Positions 25,701 to 33,421 are shown, counted from the first letter of the stretch. The stretch is DNA of 64,000 bases from Micromonospora sp. CPCC 205371 (GCF_026130045.1 NZ_JAIBNX010000006.1:39488-103487); one strand, 5' to 3'. Translations and numbers: made by a program. Notes: generated from the letters alone by a model not told the origin.

Positions 25701-25810
25701 CGCTCCTGACCGGATTCGAACCGGTGTCACCGTGCCGGCACCTCTGCCCTCGCGGGCCGGATTCGACCCGTCCGGACACGGCATCCTTGGCCGCTAGACG
25801 ACTAGGAGCG
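25701..25810 (-). tRNA. tRNA-like element with a 42-nt anticodon loop
   Basis: On the minus strand a 7-bp acceptor-like stem (CGCTCCT at 25810-25804 with AGGAGCG at 25707-25701) encloses three arms. The D-arm (CGTCT...GGATG, 25800-25782) has the GG of a tRNA D-loop. A 5-bp stem is CCGTG/CACGG (25781-25777 with 25734-25730). A textbook T-arm is ACCGG-TTCGAAT-CCGGT (25725-25709). The loop of the anticodon stem is 42 nt instead of 7, no anticodon is identifiable, and one extra base lies at each acceptor junction. The element fills a 198-bp gap without protein genes. It may be an intron-bearing tRNA, a decayed tRNA or a tRNA mimic. Confidence 0.4.
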
Positions 25811-25833
25811 CGGTTTGCAGCTGCCCCTCGACC

Positions 25834-26082
25834 TTACTCGTCGCGCCCGAACGCCGAGTCCCGCGCCCGGCGCAGGCAGCGGATCAGCCGGTTGAGCGAC
25901 GGCCGGTCAAAGGTGCCCCACAGGCCAGTGAACTGCGCCGGGTCATCGCCGTTGCCGTTCAGATGTTCGGCAACGCTGCGCCCGTCGTGAGTCTTGATGC
26001 CGACCCGGACGTACTTGTCAGGCTCCCAGGTGACCTCGGCGTCGTACATGGTGGCTTCGTCGTAGATCAGTTCCTTGGGCAT
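25834..26082 (-). CDS. 82-residue hypothetical protein
   Basis: Starts MPKELIYDEATMYDAEVTWE behind AGGAGGGGCGCG, a strong ribosome site that decides against an upstream extension. A beta-rich first half (DKYVRVGIKTHDGRSVAEHL) and a helical C-terminus (SLNRLIRCLRRARDSAFG) suggest a compact alpha/beta fold. It ends 24 bases before the tRNA-like element. The function is unknown. Confidence 0.6.
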   Translation of the reverse strand: MPKELIYDEATMYDAEVTWEPDKYVRVGIKTHDGRSVAEHLNGNGDDPAQFTGLWGTFDRPSLNRLIRCLRRARDSAFGRDE

Positions 26083-26140
26083 CGCGCCCCTCCTTCTCGG
26101 ATAGCCCAGTTGTCGGGCGTGCCGGAAGGGTAGGACGCGC

Positions 26141-26500
26141 TCAGGAGGGATCGACGCCGATCGGTCGCACATGCCAACGGAACCGCGGTACGTCTTCAAC
26201 CTCGCGGATTTCCAGTCCCGTGCCCGGAATGGGATGCCATTCGATGGTCGGTCTGTGCGCGTCGGGAGCGGCGCCGAGGTCTACCGGCTGCCATTCACCG
26301 GCAGCGTCCTGGACGCGGAAGGTCCCCAGCCGGTCCGCCCACCAGCACGCCAGACGGGTGCCATTGACTTCGACCTCGCCGCCGGGCTGGAGCGGCACCG
26401 CACCTTCTGCGTGCGCCTTGGCGTAGGCGACGGCGACCGGGTTGCCGAGGAAACCCTCCCGTGCAGCAGCTTCCTCTTCCGGGGTCATCTCGTCAGCCAT
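26141..26500 (-). CDS. hypothetical protein (119 aa)
   Basis: Not recognised. An acidic helical N-terminus (ADEMTPEEEAAAREGFLG) precedes a strand-rich domain with VNGTRLACWWADRLGTFRV and IEWHPIPGTGLEIREVEDVP. It overlaps the Cys-rich gene behind it by 8 bases. Confidence 0.55.
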   Translation of the reverse strand: MADEMTPEEEAAAREGFLGNPVAVAYAKAHAEGAVPLQPGGEVEVNGTRLACWWADRLGTFRVQDAAGEWQPVDLGAAPDAHRPTIEWHPIPGTGLEIREVEDVPRFRWHVRPIGVDPS

Positions 26501-26840
26501 GACTGTCCCTGACCTTCTCGTCGGATACGAACAGTGTCGGATCGTCTCGCGTCGCTGTGCGCATGCCCGCCACGAACGGGGCTGGCGGCACGACCGTGAT
26601 CACAGCGTCCTCGGGGAGCCTGAACTGACGGCGCATCTCGGCCGCTGCCGCGCGGACCGCGTCCGCCGCAGTCGGCGCTCCGGGACGCGCACAGCAGATC
26701 TCTTGGTCGCAGCCGGTGCAGCCGCAATCGCCCTTGGCGTCACAGGCACCGGAGCAGTTCGGTTCATCGCAGAAGCCGTACCACGTGCCGTCGATGCAAC
26801 CTTCGCCCTCGAATAGCTCGCCGCACCCGGTCGCTGTCAT
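26493..26840 (-). CDS. Cys-rich protein (115 aa)
   Basis: Ten or more cysteines lie in the first 52 residues (CGELFEGEGC, FCDEPNCSGACDAKGDCGC, CDQEICC), arranged as knuckles able to bind two or more zinc ions or an iron-sulphur centre. A helical region (AADAVRAAAAEMRRQFRL) and a strand VITVVPPAPFVAG follow. No family is recognised. Confidence 0.55.
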   Translation of the reverse strand: MTATGCGELFEGEGCIDGTWYGFCDEPNCSGACDAKGDCGCTGCDQEICCARPGAPTAADAVRAAAAEMRRQFRLPEDAVITVVPPAPFVAGMRTATRDDPTLFVSDEKVRDSHG

Positions 26841-27238
26841 CCGCCACCACCAAACAGGACGACTAGCGACAAGGCGAGCGTGAGCAGCGCCAGCGGCACC
26901 GTGATCGCGGTTCCGATTACGTAGCTGCGACGGACTCGCGCTGCCGCACGTGCGGCTTCAGTAGCGTGCTTCCTGGCGTTCTCCGCGTACTGGTCGGCGA
27001 GGGTCGCGTGGTGGCGGGCGCGAGCAAGCGGGGTTGCGCGGCCAGCCGGACCACAGTCAGCGCAGCACGCATCCGCGTCCTCTCGCCGCTGACGCCGCGC
27101 CTCCACCTGCTGCCTGTGGCAGGCCAGCCAGCGTTCCTGGCGTTCCTTCAGTTCGGCAGCCGTCATCGATCCGATCGGAATACACCGACCGGATGGGGAG
27201 TGGCCGAGGCAGGTTGCATGGCTCGCGCCATCAGTCAT
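26837..27238 (-). CDS. tail-anchored membrane protein with Cys motif
   Basis: 133 residues. A Cys-containing N-terminus (ATCLGHSPSGRC, later DACCADCGPAG) is followed by a long helical region, residues 70-105, rich in Ala/His/Arg. One C-terminal membrane helix (GTAITVPLALLTLALSLVVL) ends in GGGG. The layout suggests a cytosolic domain anchored by its C-terminus. The partner is unknown. Confidence 0.6.
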   Translation of the reverse strand: MTDGASHATCLGHSPSGRCIPIGSMTAAELKERQERWLACHRQQVEARRQRREDADACCADCGPAGRATPLARARHHATLADQYAENARKHATEAARAAARVRRSYVIGTAITVPLALLTLALSLVVLFGGGG

Positions 27239-27551
27239 CAGGCTCGTCCTCGCCGTACTCGCGGTCGTAGAAGTCGTGCAGCTGCTCCCCGAACCGGATC
27301 CACTGATCGGGGTCGTCCAGGTGAATCTTCACCGGCTGCCCGCTTCTCGGCCCTTCCCCCCGGAATGGGAACTGTCCGTCGTGCCAGATGTACACGTCGA
27401 AGCAGCCACCGACGACCACGAGACACTTGCCGACGTAGCCGCCCATCTGCGGCCACCACGTGGCGTACGCGACCTGGCCGTTGCCGAGGTCGAAGCGGGT
27501 ATTCGCGCTGCACTGTTCGGACGTCGGCTCACGGATTGCCAGATCAGTCAT
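27231..27551 (-). CDS. hypothetical protein (106 aa)
   Basis: Not recognised. A central beta domain has paired aromatic strands (QVAYATWWPQMGGYVGKCLV, then CFDVYIWHDGQFPF), and a C-terminal acidic helix includes WIRFGEQLHDFYDREYG. It overlaps the next gene by 8 bases. Confidence 0.5.
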   Translation of the reverse strand: MTDLAIREPTSEQCSANTRFDLGNGQVAYATWWPQMGGYVGKCLVVVGGCFDVYIWHDGQFPFRGEGPRSGQPVKIHLDDPDQWIRFGEQLHDFYDREYGEDEPDD

Positions 27552-27569
27552 TACCCCACTCGCATTCGG

Positions 27570-28001
27570 TCAACGCGCTGCTTGAGTCGTTCCATCCGGT
27601 CGCGCCTCCGCCTGGTCCGGTGCAATGCCGAGGGCTAGGTACAGCCGGGACACCCGCGACGGCGTCCAGCAGTCGCCCAGCGGCTCCACGGCTTCGGCGA
27701 GCAGCGGGTCGGCCGACCGGTGAGCGACGTAGAGCAGGCGCAGCCAGTCGACGTCCACCCACTGCTCGTTGGCGTGCATCCGCTTTCGGCCAGCGGTGTG
27801 ATTGCCGCCGGGACAGCAGACCTCTACGAGTGCTGCCGAGTAGCGGCCGATGAGCAGGTCGCATCGTTGGTGTTCGCGGAGTGGCCCGTCACGGCGGCGG
27901 TCCTTGACGGCTTCGACCGCCTCATAGGCGTGTGCCCATTCGTCAGGCACGACGATTGCCGGGTCGTGGTTCACACAGAGGACGTGGTAGTCACTGCTCA
28001 T
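27570..28001 (-). CDS. hypothetical protein (143 aa)
   Basis: Starts MSSDYHVLCVNHDPAIVVPD, a pattern seen in small actinophage proteins of unknown role. It contains a CCPGGNHTAGRK loop, a helical segment (WLRLLYVAHRSADPLLAEAV) and a C-terminal ALGIAPDQAEAR stretch. A Cys/His arrangement allows one metal site. Its stop lies 18 bases before the next start. Confidence 0.55.
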   Translation of the reverse strand: MSSDYHVLCVNHDPAIVVPDEWAHAYEAVEAVKDRRRDGPLREHQRCDLLIGRYSAALVEVCCPGGNHTAGRKRMHANEQWVDVDWLRLLYVAHRSADPLLAEAVEPLGDCWTPSRVSRLYLALGIAPDQAEARPDGTTQAAR

Positions 28002-28357
28002 CGCTGCTCCCGGTCAAACGCGGCGACAATCCGGTCCCGCACCTGCGCCAACTCTTCGGCAGTGCCCACGATGTCAACCTGGACGCCGCCCACGTCAAGG
28101 CGCAGAGCCGCTTCCCGGGCCATCATGTCCCCAGACGAGCGCTGACCGCACCACGCTTTAACCTCGCGAGCGCGGACGGACACCTCGGTGAACCCCCGCA
28201 GAGTTCGCCCAAGCGGCTCGCCATCGGACGCTCCCACGATGCCAATAGACGAGGTGACGCCTGGATGATGTCGTGCGGCGGCCTCGGCCGCTTCGCCGCT
28301 GGACGCCCACAGGTAGGGGCTGCGATAGCCGTCCGGGAGTTCGTAGGTAAACCACAT
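27998..28357 (-). CDS. hypothetical protein (119 aa)
   Basis: Not recognised. MWFTYELPDGYRSPYLWASS suggests an N-terminal strand pair. A helical C-terminus (VDIVGTAEELAQVRDRIVAA) resembles dimerisation helices. It overlaps the downstream gene by 4 bases. Confidence 0.5.
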   Translation of the reverse strand: MWFTYELPDGYRSPYLWASSGEAAEAAARHHPGVTSSIGIVGASDGEPLGRTLRGFTEVSVRAREVKAWCGQRSSGDMMAREAALRLDVGGVQVDIVGTAEELAQVRDRIVAAFDREQR

Positions 28358-28369
28358 CAGAAGACTCTC

Positions 28370-29008
28370 CTATCCACGGAGTACTCCCCTCGCCGTCCTG
28401 CTCCCCGACGTGTTCCCGCCGTGGACCCGGTACTCCCACGTGATGGTAGGAACGTGGACGAACGTGTGGCCGTCCGCGACCAGTCGCTGCCACAGTCCCC
28501 ACTCCTCCGTCGACTCGTGCGGCCACTCCGCCGTACCAGGGACCGGGAAGCCGCCCACCTTGCGTAGGCAGTCGGTGCGGGCGATGACGGTGACGGGGAT
28601 GAAGCTGTTGTGGGCGAGCGCGGCCGGGTCGAACGGCTGCCCGAACGCGTGCACCCGCGTGCCGTCCGAGCGCTGGATTTGCAGGAACTCGCCCAGCGGC
28701 CACCAGCCGCGCGGATGCTGGAACCGGAACCACGGATAGGCGACGCACGCACCCGACTCCCGAAGGGCCGTCGTGCACAGCTCCACATGCTGCGGGTCGA
28801 GGACATCGTCGTCGTCCACGAACCCGACCAACTCGGTGTCGACGTCGGCGAGGAGCTGGTTCCGGATCGGCGCTGGCCCCAGCCGGTCCACGTCAACCAT
28901 CCACAGGTGCTTGACCGGTACCGTCTGCGCCTCAACGGACCGGACCGTCTCGGCCAGCATCGCCTCCCGTCCCGCCAGCGACGGAGTGATCAGGGTGACG
29001 GCGTTCAA
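28370..29008 (-). CDS. GT-A fold glycosyltransferase (family 2-like)
   Basis: About 212 residues with the family-2 layout: VTLITPSLAGREAMLAETVR for nucleotide-sugar entry, an IRNQLLADVDTELVGFVDDD core where the DDDD run supplies the metal-binding DxD, then YPWFRFQHPRG and a C-terminal TEEWGLWQRLVADG with acidic candidates for the catalytic base. Phage GT-A enzymes glycosylate DNA, virion proteins or host surface sugars; the acceptor here is unknown. A TTG start overlapping the upstream stop (TTGA) is chosen; a TTG 10 codons further up is also possible. It is isolated among small genes rather than in a sugar pathway. Confidence 0.75.
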   Translation of the reverse strand: MNAVTLITPSLAGREAMLAETVRSVEAQTVPVKHLWMVDVDRLGPAPIRNQLLADVDTELVGFVDDDDVLDPQHVELCTTALRESGACVAYPWFRFQHPRGWWPLGEFLQIQRSDGTRVHAFGQPFDPAALAHNSFIPVTVIARTDCLRKVGGFPVPGTAEWPHESTEEWGLWQRLVADGHTFVHVPTITWEYRVHGGNTSGSRTARGVLRG

Positions 29009-29301
29009 CGCAGCTTCACTTCGCGGGGAGCGACCCAATCACCCAACCCCAGGTCCGTCACCGTGGTCAGTTCTGGGGCACGCTCAACCCACCGCTTGTG
29101 ACCGGCCGCTGCCTCTTCTCTGGTCTGATACCGCTCGACCGGGTGCCACTCGCCGTCTTCGACCGCGACGGCCGTTTCCCAACCCAGGTCGTGGCTTGCG
29201 ATCGTGCTGACGACAAGGCCGGCGACGAAGGTCTTGTCGAGGGATTCCGGCGGCTGGACGACGTTCAGCAGCGAGGTCGCCAGCGGGTGGAGGGTTGTCA
29301 T
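29005..29301 (-). CDS. hypothetical protein (98 aa)
   Basis: Not recognised. A helical N-terminus (PLATSLLNVVQPPESLDK) precedes strands around VVSTIASHDLGWETAVAVED and a helical EEAAAGHKRWVERAPEL. It overlaps the glycosyltransferase start by 4 bases and could be its partner only by position. Confidence 0.5.
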   Translation of the reverse strand: MTTLHPLATSLLNVVQPPESLDKTFVAGLVVSTIASHDLGWETAVAVEDGEWHPVERYQTREEAAAGHKRWVERAPELTTVTDLGLGDWVAPREVKLR

Positions 29302-29570
29302 TTCGCGATCTCCTTGGGTTCGTTCGGGTGGGGTGCAGATTCCGTACGCGCCCGGTATTCATGAACAGTCGCGTACGGGCAACTCGGGCCGCACTCACCT
29401 ACCTCATGATCCAGGTATTCCGCATACGTGCCAGCATGTTCCGGGTCAATGCACAACCAGTTGCCCATGCACCGAGGGTCCCAATGCCCGTAGCCCCCAC
29501 ATTTCATTGGCGGCTCACCGGGCTCCGGCGTAGCACCACACCCCGTGATTGGGCACGCGGGCTCGGTCAT
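29298..29570 (-). CDS. Cys/His-rich protein (90 aa)
   Basis: Metal-binding pattern: CPITGCGATPEPGE, MKCGGYGHWDPRCMG, then LCIDPEHAG and GECGPSCPYA, with several Cys spaced as zinc knuckles across the first 65 residues. Aromatic residues lie between the clusters. No known family is recognised; it may be a nucleic-acid-binding accessory protein. Confidence 0.55.
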   Translation of the reverse strand: MTEPACPITGCGATPEPGEPPMKCGGYGHWDPRCMGNWLCIDPEHAGTYAEYLDHEVGECGPSCPYATVHEYRARTESAPHPNEPKEIAK

Positions 29571-30007
29571 GAGGTCGCCTGCCGTTCCAGTCGCGCCACC
29601 AACAGACGAGCCCGCAACAGCAGTTCTGCGCGGTGTAGGTTCGCCGCCTCAGAGTCGCCGCCATCGCAGGTCGCGGCGATACCGGTTGGAATATGCGTCA
29701 GCCGAACCGCACCGGGTCCGGTCGAGTGAAACACGTCCCTCCGCACCTCACCGGACGGCAACTCGGGAAGAAAGTACCGGCGTCCCTCGACACCATCGGG
29801 GATGGCGGGCATCACGAGGCATTGGTTGCCCCTCGGTGAGGGTGGTGGTGGCGGAGGCGGCTCCGTGGCCGGCGGCGGGATCATTGCTGTGGACACCAAC
29901 ACCTGACCACGTCCCGATGGCGGAGGTGTCGCCGCTGGACGCGGCGCCCGCTGTGGCGGTGTGGTGCTCGCGCCAGGTACCCGCTCCTGAACAGCGTCAT
30001 CCGTCAT
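29567..30007 (-). CDS. hypothetical protein with proline-rich N-terminus
   Basis: 146 residues. The first 60 are disordered and Pro-rich, including a run of seven prolines. The remainder is a compact domain (GRRYFLPELPSGEVRRDVFH, then HRAELLLRARLLVARLERQ) ending in a helical tail. It overlaps neighbours by 4 bases on both sides. Confidence 0.5.
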   Translation of the reverse strand: MTDDAVQERVPGASTTPPQRAPRPAATPPPSGRGQVLVSTAMIPPPATEPPPPPPPSPRGNQCLVMPAIPDGVEGRRYFLPELPSGEVRRDVFHSTGPGAVRLTHIPTGIAATCDGGDSEAANLHRAELLLRARLLVARLERQATS

Positions 30008-30210
30008 CGTTCAACATCCACCCTGCCGTTGTCGTACACCAACGTGTCACCAATCCGGGCAACCACGATCGAGCCGTCCGGATTCTGGATGACCAACCCC
30101 ATACCCACGCCACCAACACCTGGCGCGATGACGAAACGGAGTCCCTCCACACCACTGAGCCAACTGTCGGTCTCGGTCGAGTGGCCCGCCAAGCTGAGAA
30201 GGTGCTTCAT
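30004..30210 (-). CDS. 68-residue hypothetical protein
   Basis: Starts MKHLLSLAGHSTETDSWLSG behind GGGAGCAGC, a good ribosome site, and is a beta-rich small protein with GLRFVIAPGVGGVGMGLVI and IVVARIGDTLVYDNGRVDVE. It is the first gene downstream of the terminase large subunit. The role is unknown. Confidence 0.55.
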   Translation of the reverse strand: MKHLLSLAGHSTETDSWLSGVEGLRFVIAPGVGGVGMGLVIQNPDGSIVVARIGDTLVYDNGRVDVER

Positions 30211-30244
30211 GCTGCTCCCGTCGGCCCTACGATTGCTGCTCACG

Positions 30245-31888
30245 CTACCGCCCGCTTCCCCACGGCAGCAGATTCGCGCTGGCCAGCGCACCCGCACCAA
30301 CCGCGGATGTCTCACCCGATTGAGGTACGGGCAGCAGTTCGTAGGCGAGGTACACAGAGGCGTCGATCCGGCCAGGGGAGTCAGCGCCAGGGCGCCACGT
30401 CGCCCACTCCGATTCCATTTCTGGCAGCAACGCGGCCGTACGCACCCGATCCTCCACCCACTGCTGGGCGATCGGCTCCGCGCGCAGCAGCTTCCCCCGC
30501 TTCGCCGTGACCTCAACGATCCGAGGGGTGATTGGTCCGTATCGGTCCGGGTGCTCGCGGCGCAGCGACTCCCATGCGGTACGCAGCACCAGCGCAGCCA
30601 TATCCCCGCCGTAGTTTTTCTCCAGCACCCAGCGATCAGCCTCCACCTCGACCGCGAGTTCGCAGGCGGCACGGGCCCAATCCTCCGACGGCATCACGCC
30701 GCTGCGGTCGTGGGTCAAGTAGAGGCGCTGGTCCTCGCCGAGATAGCCGGCGACAACACCGGCAGTGTCCCGACCACCTCCGGACGGGTCAATCGCCACC
30801 GCGACGATGCCGCGGGGAGAGCACGGTGCCGACGGCGAGTCCACGGTGTAGCAGCGCCGGGCCCGCAGCGTGTTCCACTGCAACAACACCCCGGTCGGGG
30901 GTTTCGGGTCGCACTGCCACAGCGCTGCCCAGTCCCGCGCCGCCACCGCTGCTTGCAAAGCCGTCCAGTGCGCGAGTTCGGCGTCCCGCTCACCCTCCGG
31001 GATCTTCGGATGCGGTAGCGGGTCACCTTCGGCGCGGCCGAGGGGATCCGTCTTCGGGTCGGTGCACAGCGCCGGCATGACGACGACCCGCCACAGTCCG
31101 CCGTCCTCAAGGCGGCCGTCCGCGGCGAGGACCCGGGCGCGTAGGTCGTCTGGGTGCCACGGCGTCTGGATCAGCGTGATGGGGCAGCCGGGCGACTGCC
31201 GGGACAGGAGGTCAGCCGAATACCAGTCGGCGACGGTCTCGCGGTAGGTGGCCGAGTCGGCTTCCTTCCGAGACTTCGTCGGGTCGTCCACGAAAATCTT
31301 GTCAGCGCTGTGCCCGGTGATTCCTGAGCCGACGCCCACCGACCTGACACCGCCACCGGTGGTGAGGGTCCAGTCCTTCATCGATGTGGAACCCGGTTCC
31401 ATGTACAGGCCGAACCGGGCGCCGTACAGGAAGACGAGCTTGCGGATCGCCTTGCCGCGCTTCACGGCCAGGTCGTCGTTGTAGGAGCCAACCACCACCC
31501 GATGCGCCGGGTGGAGCACGAGCCACCAGAACGCCGCCCACTCCACCGCAGTCTTGGTCTTACCAACCTGCGGCGGCGTGTTGATCAACAGGCGTGGGGG
31601 TTGCTTCGTCTGCCGATACGCCCGATACCGGCTAAGCAGCTCCGCGAACTCCCGACCGATCACCCGCAGGTGTTCGCGGACCTCGTAGCTCGCGTCAAGG
31701 CGCGCAGCCAGCGTCACCGGATTGGTTAGCGCGGCCCGGTCGTCCGGATTCGGGCAGCGGACCTCAAGCGGCTTGGCCGCCTCTACCTCAGCCTTCTGCT
31801 GCTTCAGCCTCCGCAACTCCTGAAGCTTCGCCAGCCGCAGTCTCGCCAAGCTCCGCGTTGAGTTCCTGGATCGCACGGTCGATGGCAT
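30245..31888 (-). CDS. terL: terminase large subunit
   Basis: The ATP-driven packaging motor and nuclease, 547 residues. It has the Walker A-like PRLLINTPPQVGKTKTAVEW at about 110-130, a Walker B hydrophobic-DD (ADKIFVDDP near 204-212) and a coupling motif (LIQTPWHPDD). The C-terminal RNase H-type nuclease has acidic residues at VAVAIDPSGGG, RWVLEKNYGG and GRIDASVYLAYE. The ATG at 31888 lies inside the small-subunit gene, giving a 101-base overlap; a TTG near 31816 would reduce it but removes a basic N-terminus. Order small subunit then large subunit is canonical. The portal lies about 7 kb further on. Confidence 0.95.
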   Translation of the reverse strand: MPSTVRSRNSTRSLARLRLAKLQELRRLKQQKAEVEAAKPLEVRCPNPDDRAALTNPVTLAARLDASYEVREHLRVIGREFAELLSRYRAYRQTKQPPRLLINTPPQVGKTKTAVEWAAFWWLVLHPAHRVVVGSYNDDLAVKRGKAIRKLVFLYGARFGLYMEPGSTSMKDWTLTTGGGVRSVGVGSGITGHSADKIFVDDPTKSRKEADSATYRETVADWYSADLLSRQSPGCPITLIQTPWHPDDLRARVLAADGRLEDGGLWRVVVMPALCTDPKTDPLGRAEGDPLPHPKIPEGERDAELAHWTALQAAVAARDWAALWQCDPKPPTGVLLQWNTLRARRCYTVDSPSAPCSPRGIVAVAIDPSGGGRDTAGVVAGYLGEDQRLYLTHDRSGVMPSEDWARAACELAVEVEADRWVLEKNYGGDMAALVLRTAWESLRREHPDRYGPITPRIVEVTAKRGKLLRAEPIAQQWVEDRVRTAALLPEMESEWATWRPGADSPGRIDASVYLAYELLPVPQSGETSAVGAGALASANLLPWGSGR

Positions 31889-32315
31889 CGAGAGTCAACA
31901 CCTCATGCTTCTGCGGCGCGTCCAGGCCGAGGTACTTGGCGCGGCGTTCCAGGATGCGCACGAGCCGGTCCACGGCGGCGAGGACCGGCCCGTCATCTCG
32001 GAGCGGGTGCCCGTCCTCGCCGCGGACAAGTCGCCCGTTGGAGACCGTCACGTGCTCGCGTTTCAGGACCGCCCACACCTCCGCCCACAACAGATCGAGA
32101 CGCATCAGCTCTTCCTGACGGAGGACCTCGACCGCGCTGTGCTGCCTCGTGACCGCTGCTTCCATCGCACGGGTGATGTCCTTGTGCGCCGCGGCTTGGT
32201 CGCTGTAGCCGAGCGTGGCTGCGATGGTCGGATAGTCGGCGCCCTCCAGCCGCATCTGGACGGCCTTGGCGCGTCGTTCTGCGGTTTGTGTGCGCTGGGC
32301 GCGGGAGGCGGGCAT
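31788..32315 (-). CDS. terS: terminase small subunit
   Basis: 175 residues. The N-terminus is a helix-turn-helix of the Terminase_2/HTH type (QMRLEGADYPTIAATLGYSD, then AAHKDITRAMEAA) that recognises packaging DNA. The middle is a helical oligomerisation region (VLRQEELMRLDLLWAEVWAV and AVDRLVRILERRAKYLGLDA), which fits ring-forming small terminases. The acidic tail (GEASGVAEAEAAEG) is typical. It ends within the large subunit. Its start gives MPASRAQRTQTAERRAKAVQ with no better upstream candidate. Confidence 0.85.
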   Translation of the reverse strand: MPASRAQRTQTAERRAKAVQMRLEGADYPTIAATLGYSDQAAAHKDITRAMEAAVTRQHSAVEVLRQEELMRLDLLWAEVWAVLKREHVTVSNGRLVRGEDGHPLRDDGPVLAAVDRLVRILERRAKYLGLDAPQKHEVLTLDAIDRAIQELNAELGETAAGEASGVAEAEAAEG

Positions 32316-32339
32316 TGGCAGGTTCCTTACATTGGCAGG

Positions 32340-32549
32340 TCAGGTGGTTGCGCGGAGGGGGTGGCTCTGCTGCGGGTCGTGGGCTGGTGTCCAGCCGTCG
32401 GGCATGTGTCGGTCGGCGTAGGTGAGCATGCGCCGGACCATGTGGGAAAAGTCGACGTCAGCTCGGCGTGCCCGCTCGGTGATCCGCTCGTGGCCGGTTG
32501 GCGCTAGGCGGATGGTGGTTGACCGTTTCGCGGGTTTGCGCTGCTCCAC
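32340..32549 (-). CDS. ribbon-helix-helix DNA-binding protein
   Basis: 69 residues with an Arc/MetJ-type arrangement: a short strand (RSTTIRLA), helix 1 (TGHERITERARRADV) and helix 2 (DFSHMVRRMLTYADRHM). It lies upstream of terminase and so may regulate late transcription. The GTG start overlaps the upstream gene by 46 bases and has no good ribosome site, so translation is probably coupled. Confidence 0.6.
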   Translation of the reverse strand: MEQRKPAKRSTTIRLAPTGHERITERARRADVDFSHMVRRMLTYADRHMPDGWTPAHDPQQSHPLRATT

Positions 32550-32662
32550 GCGTAAGACAGTGCATGCGGTCGTGTGCGCTGAGATGACGGTCGATGGTCG
32601 TCGGTGAGAAGCGCGGCAGCGGCGCGGACGAAGTCGGGGAGACGGAACGGCTCGTCGGTCAC
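32504..32662 (-). CDS. 52-residue hypothetical protein
   Basis: Starts MTDEPFRLPDFVRAAAALLT from a GTG about ten bases behind GGAG. A helical N-terminus is followed by a basic/polar tail. It overlaps the ribbon-helix-helix gene out of frame by 46 bases, which makes it the less certain member of the pair. Confidence 0.4.
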   Translation of the reverse strand: MTDEPFRLPDFVRAAAALLTDDHRPSSQRTRPHALSYAWSSANPRNGQPPSA

Positions 32663-32666
32663 GTCG

Positions 32667-32855
32667 TCATTCTCCACATCGGCTATCCACAACCTTATCC
32701 ACAGCCTTGCATCCGAGGTCCCAAGAGTCCGGCATGTCGTCCGGGTCGTGGTGATCCACGCACAGCCCGGCGGCCGGCCCGTCGAGGATGCGGCCTCGGG
32801 GGCGTTCGCCCGGCGCGTGGGAGCGGCAGGCGCGATGCTCGGGACGCTCAATCAC
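32667..32855 (-). CDS. 62-residue Cys/His protein
   Basis: From GTG, protein MIERPEHRACRSHAPGERPR with a later GLCVDHHDPDDMP and a Cys in GCKAVDK and SRCGE. Spacing of Cys and His fits a small zinc-binding protein; HNH-like residues are incomplete, so no nuclease call is made. It overlaps its upstream neighbour by 8 bases. Confidence 0.45.
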   Translation of the reverse strand: MIERPEHRACRSHAPGERPRGRILDGPAAGLCVDHHDPDDMPDSWDLGCKAVDKVVDSRCGE

Positions 32856-33165
32856 GACTGCTGCCTTCGATGTCGGCGGCCACGGCGAGGAGCCGTTCCC
32901 GTTCGGTGCAGCCGTCCTCACCCCACGAAGCACCGCACACGCACACCGCGTCGTCTTCCCAGCCGGTGCCGTAGTCGACTGGCTGGCGGATGCCCTCCCC
33001 GAGGTGGTGCTCGGCGTCTGCGTACGCGCGGAGCACAGCGGGGATGGTGAGGCTGGCGACGGTGGTTGGGCAGCCGGAGATGTCCGGGGACGGATTCAAG
33101 GCGTTCGAGGTGGCGGCGAGGATGGCTTCGGCGGTCTTGCGGATCTCCGCCGTCGCACCGCTCAT
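32848..33165 (-). CDS. hypothetical protein (105 aa)
   Basis: Not recognised. A helical N-terminus (TAEIRKTAEAILAATSNAL) is followed by AYADAEHHLGEGIRQPVD and a VCVCGASWGEDGCTER cluster. ATG overlaps the upstream stop. Confidence 0.5.
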   Translation of the reverse strand: MSGATAEIRKTAEAILAATSNALNPSPDISGCPTTVASLTIPAVLRAYADAEHHLGEGIRQPVDYGTGWEDDAVCVCGASWGEDGCTERERLLAVAADIEGSSRD

Positions 33166-33389
33166 CGCGGGGTCCTGGCGATGCTGGTGATCACGTACTG
33201 GTCGCCGTCGTACTGGTTCGAGGTGCGGCGTAGTCCGACCTGAAGGCCGCCGACCTCGATCGCGGACACCGAGCCGCGGACCTGGGTGAGACTTTCCACC
33301 GCTTCGGCGACGGCGTGGAGTTCGGCTGCGGTCAGGTTGAGCGTGTTCTGGTCGTCTGCGTGCGGCACCTGTTGGTCGAGCAAACCCAT
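33162..33389 (-). CDS. 75-residue hypothetical protein
   Basis: Not recognised. A helix (TAAELHAVAEAVESLTQV) is followed by strands (VSAIEVGGLQVGLRRTS, QYVITSIART), suggesting a compact alpha-beta fold. It overlaps the next gene by 4 bases. Confidence 0.5.
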   Translation of the reverse strand: MGLLDQQVPHADDQNTLNLTAAELHAVAEAVESLTQVRGSVSAIEVGGLQVGLRRTSNQYDGDQYVITSIARTPR

Positions 33390-33421
33390 GGCGTAACTGT
33401 CCTTTCGTGGAGTGTGACCTG

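Noticed and set aside
25701..25730. attP core in a tRNA 3' end
   Set aside because: No integrase gene is seen near it, and the element has arms of an entire tRNA, not only its 3' part.
32667..32855. HNH endonuclease call for the 62-residue Cys/His protein
   Set aside because: The His pair resembles part of an HNH motif, but the required Asn and second Cys pair are not in place.
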